DNA of 64,000 nt from Desulfosporosinus sp. (GCA_003513495.1 DOPM01000003.1:1-64000), one strand, 5' to 3'. Numbered from the stretch's first letter, positions 40,468 to 48,296 are shown. Notes: a model not told the origin generated them from the letters alone. Made by a program: numbers and translations.

Positions 40468-42476
40468 ACCTTCACCGACCTCATTCCGGCAGATATTTCA
40501 TTACCTTTACTGCCTTTTCTCATTAGGTAACCAACACAAGCTGCTATAAGAGCTACCGCGATTAGTCCTCCTATAAATCCAGAGCCTACTGTTCCAGTCG
40601 TTATTAAAGTACCTATCTGGTATACAAAGAAAGCCAATGTATAACCCATACCTAGTTGAAAACCTACAGCACCCAAAAGCCACTTGCGGGATTCCATTTC
40701 AGAGTTCATGGCACCTATGGCCGCGAAACACGGTGGTGTAAAGAGGTTGAATACCAGATAAGCAAGTCCGGCTACTGCACTAATTCCAAAGATCGTGCTT
40801 ACTTCTGTACTTCCCCCAACAAGTGCTAATTCTTCAACATCGATAAAATTCGTTATACTAAAGCAAACAGCTAAGGTTCCGACTACGTTTTCCTTTGCAA
40901 TAAATCCTGTTACTGCTGCTGCTGCAAACTGCCACAGCCCAAAGCCAAGTGGGATAAATAATACCGCTAAGGGTGAAGCAATGCTGGCTAATATACTTGT
41001 CTCCGGCGCATTCTCCGCAACAACTTGTAATTGCCAGTTAAATGATTGTAAGATTTGAACTACAGCGTTGCAGACTAGAATAATTGTCCCCGCTTTGATA
41101 ATGAAGGCTTTTGCTCTCATTAACACAGATATTGCTGCTCTCTTCAGACTTGGTAATCTGTATTCTGGAAGTTCCATAATGAAGTAGGACTTAGAATAAT
41201 CCCCAGTAATTTTTCTGATGATTAACGCACTTATAATTATCACAGCAATTCCCAGGAAGTACATTGAGGTTCCAACCCAACTATTATCCCCAAAAAACAC
41301 ACCGGCAAAAAGTGCTATGATGGGGAGTTTAGCGCCGCAAGGCATAAATGGGGTTAACATCGCTGTGGTGCGTCTCTGTCGTTCGTTTTTGATGGTTCTC
41401 GTCGCCATAACTCCGGGGATACCACAACCGGTACCAATAATCATAGGTATGATCGATCTACCAGATAATCCAACTTTTTTAAAGAATCTATCTAAAACAA
41501 TTGCTACCCGTGCCATGTATCCACTGTCTTCCAATAGTGCTAAACAGAAAAATAACACCATAATCAGTGGTAAAAATCCAACCACAGCACCAACACCGCC
41601 AATGATACCATCAAGTAGCAAGGCTGCAACAACGGGGTTTACGTCTTCGCCGAGCAGAGAGGCTATCCCTTCGTACAACATGTCGATCCATCCAACAAAA
41701 GTATCTGCCAGCAGTGGTCCAACCCATGACTGAGAGATTGAGAACACCAGCCAAATTATTGCTGCAAAAATCGGAATCCCCAGCCATTTGTGAGCGATTA
41801 TCCTATCAACTTGGTCTTGTAGGGTTTGCTTTTCCGAGCTCACCTTTCTTCTCTCGACTTCTGTAACTACATTATTTACAAAGGCATATCGCTTTTTATC
41901 CGCTTTTTCAAAGTCTTCCTTGGTCGAGGCTTTTTTTACACCACTAATATTCGGAGGAATTTGTTTTTTGTTTGACTTTCCAAGGGTTATTACAGCATCT
42001 ATAAGCTTAGGCATACCGTTATCTGATGATTTAGTCGCTGAAGTCAAAATAACAGGGCACTTAAGTGCATCACTCAATGCGGGAACATCAATAGTGTTTC
42101 CCTTTTTATCTATCAAATCACTCTTATTTAGGGCAATAATAACGGGTATACCCAGCTCCAGTAATTGTGTAGTAAAGAACAAACTTCTACTTAAATTTGT
42201 TGAGTCGACTATATTAATGATGACATCGGGGTTTTCGTTTTGGACAAAGTCTCTGGTTATCGACTCTTCACTCGTGTATGGCGACATGGAGTATGCGCCG
42301 GGTAAGTCCACCACAACCAAGTCTTCGTTCCTTGGGTTAAGGCTCTGTTTAACATCCCCTTCCTTTTTCTCTACGGTAACCCCAGACCAGTTTCCTACAT
42401 GCTCGATTTTACCCGTAATGGCATTAAACAATGTTGTTTTCCCACTATTGGGGTTTCCAGCTAAAGCAATTTTCAT
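40464..42476 (-). CDS. feoB: Ferrous iron transporter FeoB
   Basis: 670 aa. N-terminal G domain with G1 GNPNSGKTTLFN, G3 DLPGAYSMSPYTSEE, G4 NKSDL; a linker with the GDI region; then two Gate domains and about ten membrane helices (MARVAIVLDRFFKKVGLSGRS, GTGCGIPGVMATRT with the conserved Cys, and the MPCGAKLPI motif). It imports Fe(II) driven by nucleotide hydrolysis. feoA lies 233 bp upstream, an unusually long gap filled by structured sequence. Confidence 0.97.
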   Translation of the reverse strand: MKIALAGNPNSGKTTLFNAITGKIEHVGNWSGVTVEKKEGDVKQSLNPRNEDLVVVDLPGAYSMSPYTSEESITRDFVQNENPDVIINIVDSTNLSRSLFFTTQLLELGIPVIIALNKSDLIDKKGNTIDVPALSDALKCPVILTSATKSSDNGMPKLIDAVITLGKSNKKQIPPNISGVKKASTKEDFEKADKKRYAFVNNVVTEVERRKVSSEKQTLQDQVDRIIAHKWLGIPIFAAIIWLVFSISQSWVGPLLADTFVGWIDMLYEGIASLLGEDVNPVVAALLLDGIIGGVGAVVGFLPLIMVLFFCLALLEDSGYMARVAIVLDRFFKKVGLSGRSIIPMIIGTGCGIPGVMATRTIKNERQRRTTAMLTPFMPCGAKLPIIALFAGVFFGDNSWVGTSMYFLGIAVIIISALIIRKITGDYSKSYFIMELPEYRLPSLKRAAISVLMRAKAFIIKAGTIILVCNAVVQILQSFNWQLQVVAENAPETSILASIASPLAVLFIPLGFGLWQFAAAAVTGFIAKENVVGTLAVCFSITNFIDVEELALVGGSTEVSTIFGISAVAGLAYLVFNLFTPPCFAAIGAMNSEMESRKWLLGAVGFQLGMGYTLAFFVYQIGTLITTGTVGSGFIGGLIAVALIAACVGYLMRKGSKGNEISAGMRSVKV

Positions 42477-42490
42477 ATGTTCCTCCTTGT

Positions 42491-42516
42491 AAAAAGTTAG
42501 CTCGGTCTAACTTTTT
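42491..42516. promoter_or_regulatory. 10-bp perfect inverted repeat in the feoB leader
   Basis: AAAAAGTTAG (42491-42500) and CTAACTTTTT (42507-42516) flank CTCGGT, just upstream of the feoB ribosome site (AGGAGG). As RNA it is a weak hairpin with a T-run (attenuator); as DNA it loosely resembles a DtxR-type operator, and a DtxR-family gene is nearby. Confidence 0.45.
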
Positions 42517-42559
42517 GATTGTTAGTAGTGAAAGTGAATATGTTTGACTAAAGTTGAAT

Positions 42560-42695
42560 ATCTTGTTTCCGGTACGATCCGGTAGAGAGTATCGCCGAAG
42601 CCGCTATCCGGAAAGGAATCCCTACTGGCGTAGGATAGACTTATTACGTATTCTCATGAACGCCCACTCCCAGTTATAGAAGTGGGCGCCTTACG
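42560..42695 (-). repeat. Structured element between feoA and feoB
   Basis: A strong hairpin (CGCCCACT with AGTGGGCG, 42660-42688) is followed on the minus strand by a stretch with CCGGATAGCGG and CTACCGGATCGTACCGG that can fold further. This looks like an IS200/IS605-type end or solo mobile relic, but I cannot prove it. No coding sequence is present. Confidence 0.35.
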
Positions 42696-42709
42696 ATTAA
42701 TTAGATAAT

Positions 42710-42925
42710 TTATACCATAATTGCATCAGCTAAATCTTCGTCTATACTGTACCTTGAATCTTTGATGTTAATTATATAGTTTGAGGCCAATTTTGATATG
42801 ATAGTTATTTTTTCCCCAGGATAACAACCAAGCGTAAATAAAAATTCACGAATATCTTCATAATCCGTATTAACACAATTCACAGTATAAGTCGTATTTA
42901 ACATCGCTTTTGATAATGCCATCAT
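42710..42925 (-). CDS. feoA: Ferrous iron transport protein FeoA
   Basis: 71 aa, SH3-like fold (EFLFTLGCYPGEKITIISKLASNYIINIKDSRYSIDEDLADAIMV). It is an accessory to FeoB; the terminal IDEDLADAI.V motif is typical. Two Fur-box-like sites lie upstream at 43182-43196 and 43271-43285. Confidence 0.9.
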   Translation of the reverse strand: MMALSKAMLNTTYTVNCVNTDYEDIREFLFTLGCYPGEKITIISKLASNYIINIKDSRYSIDEDLADAIMV

Positions 42926-42984
42926 ATTGACCTCCCCTTATGTTATATAACGAGCTGTTTCTGCTCTGAAAATAAGTTTAGGTT

Positions 42985-43130
42985 AATGTCATCCTGAGCC
43001 TTAGCGAAGGATCTAGATCCATCAGTCGTTCCTCCTTCAGGATGACATAGTGCTTAAGTTGCTTTCATAGCAATGACAAACGCGCTAATTTTCATTCATC
43101 AGTGGTGCCGCCCAGCGGCATGGGGGTCTG
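42985..43130. repeat. Dispersed repeat, copy A (complete)
   Basis: An 11-bp perfect inverted repeat, TGTCATCCTGA (42987-42997) and TCAGGATGACA (43037-43047), encloses a GCGAAGGATCTAGATCC segment. The downstream flank (ATAGTGCTTAAGTTGC onward) matches the copy at 26838-26935. It lies in the feoA 5' region. No coding sequence. Confidence 0.6.
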
Positions 43131-43181
43131 ATACTTTATAAACTAGATTAAATTATGTCTAACAAGCAACCTATCCGATTA

Positions 43182-43196
43182 TAATAATCATTATCA
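43182..43196. promoter_or_regulatory. Fur box upstream of feoA (strong)
   Basis: TAATAATCATTATCA matches the 7-1-7 Fur consensus TGATAATnATTATCA in 14 of 15 positions. It overlaps a minus-strand TATAAT, so iron-loaded Fur would block the feo promoter. Confidence 0.75.
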
Positions 43197-43270
43197 GTTA
43201 TTCTTTGCAAATTACCCCCTGTTTCAAAGATCAATACCACTTCCTTGATTTACTCTAATTTTAGCTTAAT

Positions 43271-43285
43271 TGATAATGAATGTCA
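43271..43285. promoter_or_regulatory. Fur box upstream of feoA (weaker)
   Basis: TGATAATGAATGTCA keeps a perfect left half and a degenerate right half of the 7-1-7 consensus. It lies 74 bp further upstream than the strong box. Confidence 0.45.
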
Positions 43286-43321
43286 ATACGATTTAACATC
43301 GAAGTTGAGTAATTTTTCGAG

Positions 43322-43726
43322 TCACTTTTTGGCAATTTCCTCATGATTCCTAACAATAGATTCTTCCATCTTTTTAATGGTAACTGGACTTATGACATGT
43401 TCCATTAAACATGCGTCTTTCTCGGCCGTCTGATAATCAACCCCAAGTATTTCTACTAAGAATTTCCTCAGTACTCGGTGACGTTTTTTTACGTCTACAG
43501 CATATACCTCACCCATACGAGTCAATATAATAGGCCCATAGCTCTCCTGAGTTACCAACCCTAAATTCTTCAATTTATTAAGTGTGATAGTAACAGTCGA
43601 TTTAGCAATATTCAACTTTTCTGCAACATCAGTTACCCTAATTTCTTTTTCGGTTTCACCTAACTCCAGGATTACTTCAAGGTAATCCTCTAGAGCAGAA
43701 GTTAACACAATTGAATCGTTTGTCAC
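43322..43726 (-). CDS. DtxR/MntR-family metal-dependent regulator
   Basis: 134 aa from GTG 43726, which has a GAAAGGTG site. An in-frame extension to 43804 is encoded by a REP-like repeat and is not likely to be translated. N-terminal winged helix (VTDVAEKLNIAKSTVTITLNKLKNLGLV) and the dimerisation/metal domain (KKRHRVLRKFLVEILGVDYQTAEKDACLMEHVIS, with the E-H ligand pattern). It is of the short type, without SH3 domain, like MntR. It follows znuB and precedes feoA, so the regulon could be manganese, iron or zinc. Confidence 0.88.
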   Translation of the reverse strand: MTNDSIVLTSALEDYLEVILELGETEKEIRVTDVAEKLNIAKSTVTITLNKLKNLGLVTQESYGPIILTRMGEVYAVDVKKRHRVLRKFLVEILGVDYQTAEKDACLMEHVISPVTIKKMEESIVRNHEEIAKK

Positions 43727-43752
43727 TATTTTCACCTTTCTTACTCTGTCAC

Positions 43753-43786
43753 GATGTGTCACGGGGACGGTCCTTTTTGACACATC
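43753..43786. repeat. REP-like palindrome with GGGGACGG core
   Basis: GATGTGTCA (43753-43761) and TGACACATC (43778-43786) are perfect 9-bp arms around CGGGGACGGTCCTTTT. This is the form of REP elements. It lies between znuB and the DtxR-like gene. Confidence 0.65.
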
Positions 43787-43836
43787 CCAGGTGTTGAGAA
43801 ACACGGATAACCCCCGTTAGCGTACAAAGTCTTATC

Positions 43837-44697
43837 TTATAAGAGTCTTAATTTCATGATAAACGTAATTGCAAAAAATGTTGATGTGACTAACACAATC
43901 GTTGCCCCAGTAGCTGTTCCCCAAAAATATGATAAGATTAAGCCCGATAGTCCCGAGATAAGGGCTATGATAACAGAGTAAACATGATATTGCCTCATAT
44001 TTTTAGCGATATTACGCGAAGCAGCTGCAGGTATGATCAACAGCGAACTAATAATCAATATCCCTACCCATTGTATAGAAATTGTTACGATCACCGCCAT
44101 CATTATTGTAAATAGATACTCGTATCCCCTAACCCTAATCCCTCTACTTCGAGCTAATGATGGATTCATACTTGATAGAAGAAGCTTATTAAAAATAATA
44201 ACCCATAAAAGGATAACCATTATAAAGACAATTCCCAGTGTCAACAAATCCGTTGGACTGATACTTAACAAATCTCCAATAAGATACCCTGAATATTTGT
44301 TGAAACCACCATTTCGTGAGAGTATGACAAGGCCTAGCGCAACTGCCGTCGAAGAAAATACCCCAATGATCGTATCTGTCGAGGCTGTATTGGCCTCTTT
44401 CACCACCAAAATGGCGATGGTAATCAACACCGCGAAGAATAGTATCGACCAAACAGGATTTTTGATACCCAATATAACCCCAATTGCGATCCCTGTTAGA
44501 GCGGAATGACCTAATGAGTCCGAAAAGAAGGCCATTTTGTTATTTACGATCATGGTGCCCAGCAAACCGAAAATTGGGGTTACCAGTAAAACGCCCAACA
44601 GGGCATTCTTCATAAAGCCGTGCTGTAACCATCCGAAAGGAAGCAAACTATCCACTAAGCTATACCATAAGTGCATTATCCACCCTATCCTTTTCAT
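43837..44697 (-). CDS. znuB: Zinc-type metal ABC transporter permease
   Basis: 286 aa, ABC-3 family, about eight helices. The KMAFFSDSLGHSALTGIAIG motif near residue 55 is typical of ZnuB/MntB permeases. It overlaps znuC by 38 bp. The zinc call follows from the binding protein and from the divergent Zur-like gene. Confidence 0.9.
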   Translation of the reverse strand: MKRIGWIMHLWYSLVDSLLPFGWLQHGFMKNALLGVLLVTPIFGLLGTMIVNNKMAFFSDSLGHSALTGIAIGVILGIKNPVWSILFFAVLITIAILVVKEANTASTDTIIGVFSSTAVALGLVILSRNGGFNKYSGYLIGDLLSISPTDLLTLGIVFIMVILLWVIIFNKLLLSSMNPSLARSRGIRVRGYEYLFTIMMAVIVTISIQWVGILIISSLLIIPAAASRNIAKNMRQYHVYSVIIALISGLSGLILSYFWGTATGATIVLVTSTFFAITFIMKLRLL

Positions 44698-45481
44698 CCC
44701 TCTGAAAACGATTAGACCAATCTAAACCGAATGCTTGAATCACTTGGGTATTGGTAAAGACTTCTTGCGGAGTCCCACAACATTCAATCGTTTTATTATT
44801 AACAAAAGCTATGCGATCTGCATACTCCGCAACCAAACTGAGATCATGTGAAACCAGAATAATTGACAAATCATAATTATCTCGAAGAGTCGAAACTGTT
44901 TCATAGAATAATTCCAAACCTTTCTGGTCAATACCCGATACGGGTTCATCCAGTAACAACAGATGTGGAATTGGATCTAGGGCAAGTGCTAATAATACTC
45001 TCTGTAACTCGCCACCAGATAATTCTCCTAGCCGTTTATTGATTAGATGCTCCCCTCGAGTCCTTGCTAAGCTTTCACGGACACGTTCGCGCATCTTTTT
45101 AGGGTATGTAAACCAAATTGGAATATTGGTATGTGCTGCAGCAAATAAATCCAGGACAGTCGTAGGGGAGCTGGAATCCAAATCGAGCTTTTGTGGAACA
45201 TATCCAATGGAGGGTCTTCTTGTCCCATTTTTCTGGGCATCAAGAAATTGGAGTTCACCCGTATGGGAAACTTCTCCCAAAATAGCCTTAAGAAGCGTAC
45301 TTTTCCCCGCTCCATTAGGTCCGATAATCGCGGTCAAATCTCCACAGTGGATGTGGAGATTGACATTCCTTAATATATCTATACCACTGCGTTTAACCCC
45401 GAAGTTATTGATTTTTGTACAACATAAACCGCATTCGCAGGTTTTACATTTAGTATTAGCGCATTTATGATGTTTTTTCAT
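44660..45481 (-). CDS. znuC: Zinc-type metal ABC transporter ATPase with Cys/His-rich N-terminus
   Basis: 273 aa. ABC domain with Walker A GPNGAGKST, signature LSGGELQR, Walker B LLLLDEPVSGID, H-loop VSHDLS. Residues 1-22 (MKKHHKCANTKCKTCECGLC) form a His/Cys-rich metal-binding-like extension. The ATG overlaps the znuA stop (ATGA), so the extension is really translated. It may sense or deliver metal. Confidence 0.92.
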   Translation of the reverse strand: MKKHHKCANTKCKTCECGLCCTKINNFGVKRSGIDILRNVNLHIHCGDLTAIIGPNGAGKSTLLKAILGEVSHTGELQFLDAQKNGTRRPSIGYVPQKLDLDSSSPTTVLDLFAAAHTNIPIWFTYPKKMRERVRESLARTRGEHLINKRLGELSGGELQRVLLALALDPIPHLLLLDEPVSGIDQKGLELFYETVSTLRDNYDLSIILVSHDLSLVAEYADRIAFVNNKTIECCGTPQEVFTNTQVIQAFGLDWSNRFQRDEKDRVDNALMV

Positions 45482-46401
45482 TTTAATGCCTCTTGTAAAG
45501 TTAGGAGATTGCTTTCCATGAGATTAATATACGCGTCAGCCTCCATCGGCCCCGTTACGATTGGATCAAGGGTATACACTATTGCCCCCGTCTCGTTGGC
45601 AATAGTATCTGCTGCTTTAACAGGATATTGAGGTTCAGCAAAGAGCGCAGTGATTTTCAGGTTCTTAATCTTCTCAATAGTTTCACCTAATTCTTTAGCA
45701 TTGGGTGCAGAACCCGGTTCACGTTCAATAACTCCTGCAATGTTCAAGTTAAATTCCTTTGCAAAATAAGGGAAGGCCTCATGGAAAGTAACAACGTTAC
45801 GCTGTTGTATGTCATCTAAAGTTTGATGCATTTTCGTCCTTAAGACCTCGAGTTTTTTAATATAGGTATGGGTATTTTCTCGATATTTTTTGGAGTTATC
45901 TGGATCGAGGGCAGCGAGCTGATCTCCGATTGTCTGTACTTGAGTAATGGCGTCCGTTATACTCAACCAAACATGGGGGTTATCTCCTTCATCCCCTTCT
46001 CCAGGAATTAACGTTATTCCTTTGCTGGACTCGATAATTTTTAGATCAGGCATTTGACTAGTAACTTTATCCATAAACGATTCCATTCCTGCTCCATTAA
46101 TGACCAGGATTTGTGCGCCCTCCAAGTTTTTCATATCATCAGGCGTAGGCGCATAGTCATGCAGGCATCCCGTCGTAGGCTTTGTCAAACTTACAACATT
46201 AACGTTAGGGATATCCTTTGCAATATTTAAGGTAAAAATATACATCGGGTAAAATGAAGTGGCTATCTTTAGGGCCCGTTCAGTCTTGGAATCTGCGGTT
46301 TGACTAACAGTAGCCTTAGACTCATTGTTTGCTCCACACCCAGTTAACATTAACAAACTAAATACCATAAGACAAAAGATTTTTATTAAATTTGAACGCA
46401 T
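45478..46401 (-). CDS. znuA: Zinc-type metal ABC transporter binding lipoprotein
   Basis: 307 aa. Lipobox LTGCG (Cys about 22). Cluster 9 solute-binding fold with metal ligands His (CLHDYAPTP), His (NPHVWLS), His (TFHEAFPYF) and a C-terminal Asp (TLDP). The presence of three His favours zinc over manganese. First gene of znuA-znuC-znuB, transcribed away from the Zur-like gene. Confidence 0.92.
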   Translation of the reverse strand: MRSNLIKIFCLMVFSLLMLTGCGANNESKATVSQTADSKTERALKIATSFYPMYIFTLNIAKDIPNVNVVSLTKPTTGCLHDYAPTPDDMKNLEGAQILVINGAGMESFMDKVTSQMPDLKIIESSKGITLIPGEGDEGDNPHVWLSITDAITQVQTIGDQLAALDPDNSKKYRENTHTYIKKLEVLRTKMHQTLDDIQQRNVVTFHEAFPYFAKEFNLNIAGVIEREPGSAPNAKELGETIEKIKNLKITALFAEPQYPVKAADTIANETGAIVYTLDPIVTGPMEADAYINLMESNLLTLQEALK

Positions 46402-46454
46402 AGAACTATCCCCTTTTTTCTAATTGCAACTGCCTTGCATTTGCACTTATGTAA

Positions 46455-46487
46455 ATTATACTCTATTATTACCAATTGTAAACCATT
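46455..46487 (-). promoter_or_regulatory. znuA promoter with candidate Zur site
   Basis: Minus strand TTTACA (46477-46482), 16-bp spacer, TATAAT (46455-46460). AATGGTTTACAAT overlaps the -35. The same AATGGTTTA word occurs on the plus strand at 46592-46600 in the divergent promoter region. Confidence 0.6.
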
Positions 46488-46591
46488 ATTTAACTTCTTA
46501 ATCGCTCAAACATATCAAATATCCTGCTTAAGAAAACTATTATAGGGAATGCTCGACAAATATATGGGCTCAAATATTGCTAAAATATTAA

Positions 46592-46620
46592 AATGGTTTA
46601 AAATGAACATAGTAATAGGA
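46592..46620 (+). promoter_or_regulatory. Zur-like gene promoter region with candidate Zur site
   Basis: AATGGTTTAAAAT (46592-46604) repeats the word found at the znuA promoter, in the opposite orientation, and overlaps a possible -35 (TTTAAA) with TATTAA about 18 bp downstream. Autoregulation is suggested. Confidence 0.45.
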
Positions 46621-46636
46621 TATTAAGGATTAAGGA

Positions 46637-47104
46637 ATGATCTTTTTGGAACAACATTCGAAATATAGAGAACTGCTTAAAAGAGAGGGTATAAAAAATA
46701 CGAAACACCGGACGGCTATCCTCGAAATCCTCGAAGAGTCTGACTCGCCAAAAACAGCAGAACAATTATTTATATCCCTAAAGGATAAGACCGCTTCAAT
46801 AGATATGTCTACTGTATATAGAACTCTTGATACCTTTACCTCCAAGAACTTAGTTGTTAAATCGAATCGTGTAGATGATGGAAAAGCTCTCTATGAATTC
46901 AATCACCACGAGCATAAACACCATCTTTTATGCGTAGGCTGCCACAAGTTGATATCCATCGAAGATTGTCCGATTGGTGAATTGCAGCAAATTCTTAAAC
47001 GAAAAATAGATTTTGATATTACGGGACATAAACTAGAGATCTATGGTTATTGCCGTGATTGTAAAAACTTTAAAGAGCCATCCACTGATAGTGAAGACGT
47101 GTAA
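46637..47104 (+). CDS. zur: Fur-family regulator, probably Zur
   Basis: 155 aa. Winged helix (KTAEQLFISLKDKTASIDMSTVYRTLDTF), the His-rich metal site NHHEHKHHLLCVGCHKL and a structural zinc site of two CxxC (CVGC, CRDC). Divergent from znuACB with a shared candidate operator, so I call it Zur; Fur or PerR are the alternatives. GGATTAAGGA precedes the start; ATG 46637 is used here, and its terminator is at 47215-47269. Confidence 0.85.
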   Translation: MIFLEQHSKYRELLKREGIKNTKHRTAILEILEESDSPKTAEQLFISLKDKTASIDMSTVYRTLDTFTSKNLVVKSNRVDDGKALYEFNHHEHKHHLLCVGCHKLISIEDCPIGELQQILKRKIDFDITGHKLEIYGYCRDCKNFKEPSTDSEDV

Positions 47105-47214
47105 AAATCCATCCTACTAGACATAATATTGCGAATGTTTTTTTGAATTAGCAGGAAATTATTTTTGACTGTCGAATAAGTTATTAATTAGATTTTCCTA
47201 TAATAATAGTGCAC

Positions 47215-47269
47215 AAAAAAGACCATGGAGGTCTACCCAATAATTAAGGGTATCTCTATGGTCTTTTTT
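47215..47269. terminator. Terminator downstream of zur
   Basis: AAAAAAGACCATGGAG and CTCTATGGTCTTTTTT pair with one mismatch, with an inner TACCC/GGGTA, and a T-run follows on both strands. Confidence 0.88.
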
Positions 47270-47308
47270 AGTCTTCAAAAAGATTCAACTAGCACCAATC
47301 CTCCGGCG

Positions 47309-47402
47309 CCTTCCGTGGCTACAGGGCCAAGTGTCCCTGAGCCACGGAAGGAACGCCAGAAGGGACCGCCTGCCATGAATGGCCAGGTGTCCCTGTAGCC
47401 AC
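47309..47402. repeat. GC-rich palindromic repeat block
   Basis: Hairpin 1: CCTTCCGTGGCTACAGGG (47309-47326) pairs with CCCTGAGCCACGGAAGG (47335-47351) with one missing base. Hairpin 2: 47362-47376 pairs with 47379-47393. In addition GTGGCTACAGGG (47315-47326) is perfectly complementary to 47391-47402, so two folds compete. It fills most of the 367-bp gap between zur and cooT and is clearly more GC-rich than its surroundings. No gene. Confidence 0.6.
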
Positions 47403-47471
47403 GACCCGACGGGACCTTTAGAAAGTATGTAACGACAAATTGTCTAGTACAAAAAAAGAAGGAGCAATTAT

Positions 47472-47663
47472 ATGTGTGAAGCAAATGCCTATCTACGAGA
47501 TGGAGAAACTGAAGAAATGTTCATGGAGTCAGTTGATATCATTGAGCCTTATGAAAACGGCCTAAAGCTCATTGATATTTTTGGAATGCAAAAATTTATT
47601 CAAGCTAAGATCAAAGACATGACTCTTCTGAACCACCGTATTGTATTGGAAAAAATTGATTAG
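47472..47663 (+). CDS. CooT-family nickel-binding protein
   Basis: 63 aa, small beta-barrel of the CooT family. The conserved second residue Cys (MCEANAYL), ESVDIIEP, and DIFGMQKFIQAKIKDMTLLNHRIVLEKI follow the family pattern. CooT-type proteins bind Ni(II) through this Cys in the dimer interface. AGAAGGAG precedes ATG 47472. It is 24 bp upstream of a TrmO-like gene with a His-rich tail. Confidence 0.82.
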   Translation: MCEANAYLRDGETEEMFMESVDIIEPYENGLKLIDIFGMQKFIQAKIKDMTLLNHRIVLEKID

Positions 47664-47687
47664 TAACTGTACGAAAGGGGCTATTAC

Positions 47688-48296
47688 ATGTCCATTACGT
47701 TTCAATCAATCGGAACAATCCACACGCCCTATTTTGACTTAAATACTCCTCATCAGCCGATACCTAATGCACCTGGTGATTTCTGGATCACATTAAATCC
47801 CGAGTATGCTAGTGCCCTAGAAACACTAGACACCTTCAGCTATATTTATGTACTCTATCATTTAAATGACGTTACACAGCCGATAGAGCTTCTTACAAGA
47901 TCTCCCTGGGCTCCTGAAACTGAAATCGGACTCTTTGCCAGCCGTTCTCCAAAAAGACCCAATCCCATTGGTCTAAGTATTGTTCAGATTAAGGCAATAC
48001 AAGGCAATGAACTCATTATTTCAGGAATTGATGCTTATAACGGAACTCCCTTACTTGACATCAAACCGTATATTCATTTCCTCGACAGCAAGGTGGACGC
48101 TAATAATGGCTGGTTAGACGCACTTCCTGATAGTAAACATACGATGGCTCACGTCCTCGGGCTCCCTCACAACCATGATCACGACCACGACCACAACAAT
48201 GACCACTATCATACTCCACTTGTAGATAATCACACCCGTTATGATCATTATCATACCCATAGACGGACCAAGCATCTGCACAGTCATAACGATTAG
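47688..48296 (+). CDS. TrmO/TsaA-domain protein with His-rich C-terminal tail
   Basis: 202 aa. Residues 1-150 form the TsaA/TrmO fold (FQSIGTIHTPY, GLFASRSPKRPNPIGLSIV, GTPLLDIKPYI), which in E. coli TrmO methylates t6A37 of tRNA(Thr) with SAM. Residues 160-202 hold about eighteen histidines (HNHDHDHDHNNDHYH), as in nickel or zinc storage tails. The tail and the CooT neighbour suggest a link to nickel. Whether the tRNA activity is kept is open. Confidence 0.82.
   Translation: MSITFQSIGTIHTPYFDLNTPHQPIPNAPGDFWITLNPEYASALETLDTFSYIYVLYHLNDVTQPIELLTRSPWAPETEIGLFASRSPKRPNPIGLSIVQIKAIQGNELIISGIDAYNGTPLLDIKPYIHFLDSKVDANNGWLDALPDSKHTMAHVLGLPHNHDHDHDHNNDHYHTPLVDNHTRYDHYHTHRRTKHLHSHND

Noticed and set aside
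43727..43804. 26-residue N-terminal extension of the DtxR-like protein
   Set aside because: It translates the REP-like palindrome; GTG 43726 has its own ribosome site and gives the normal family length.
47275..47484. 69-codon minus-strand frame
   Set aside because: It is a translation of the GC-rich palindromic repeat block.
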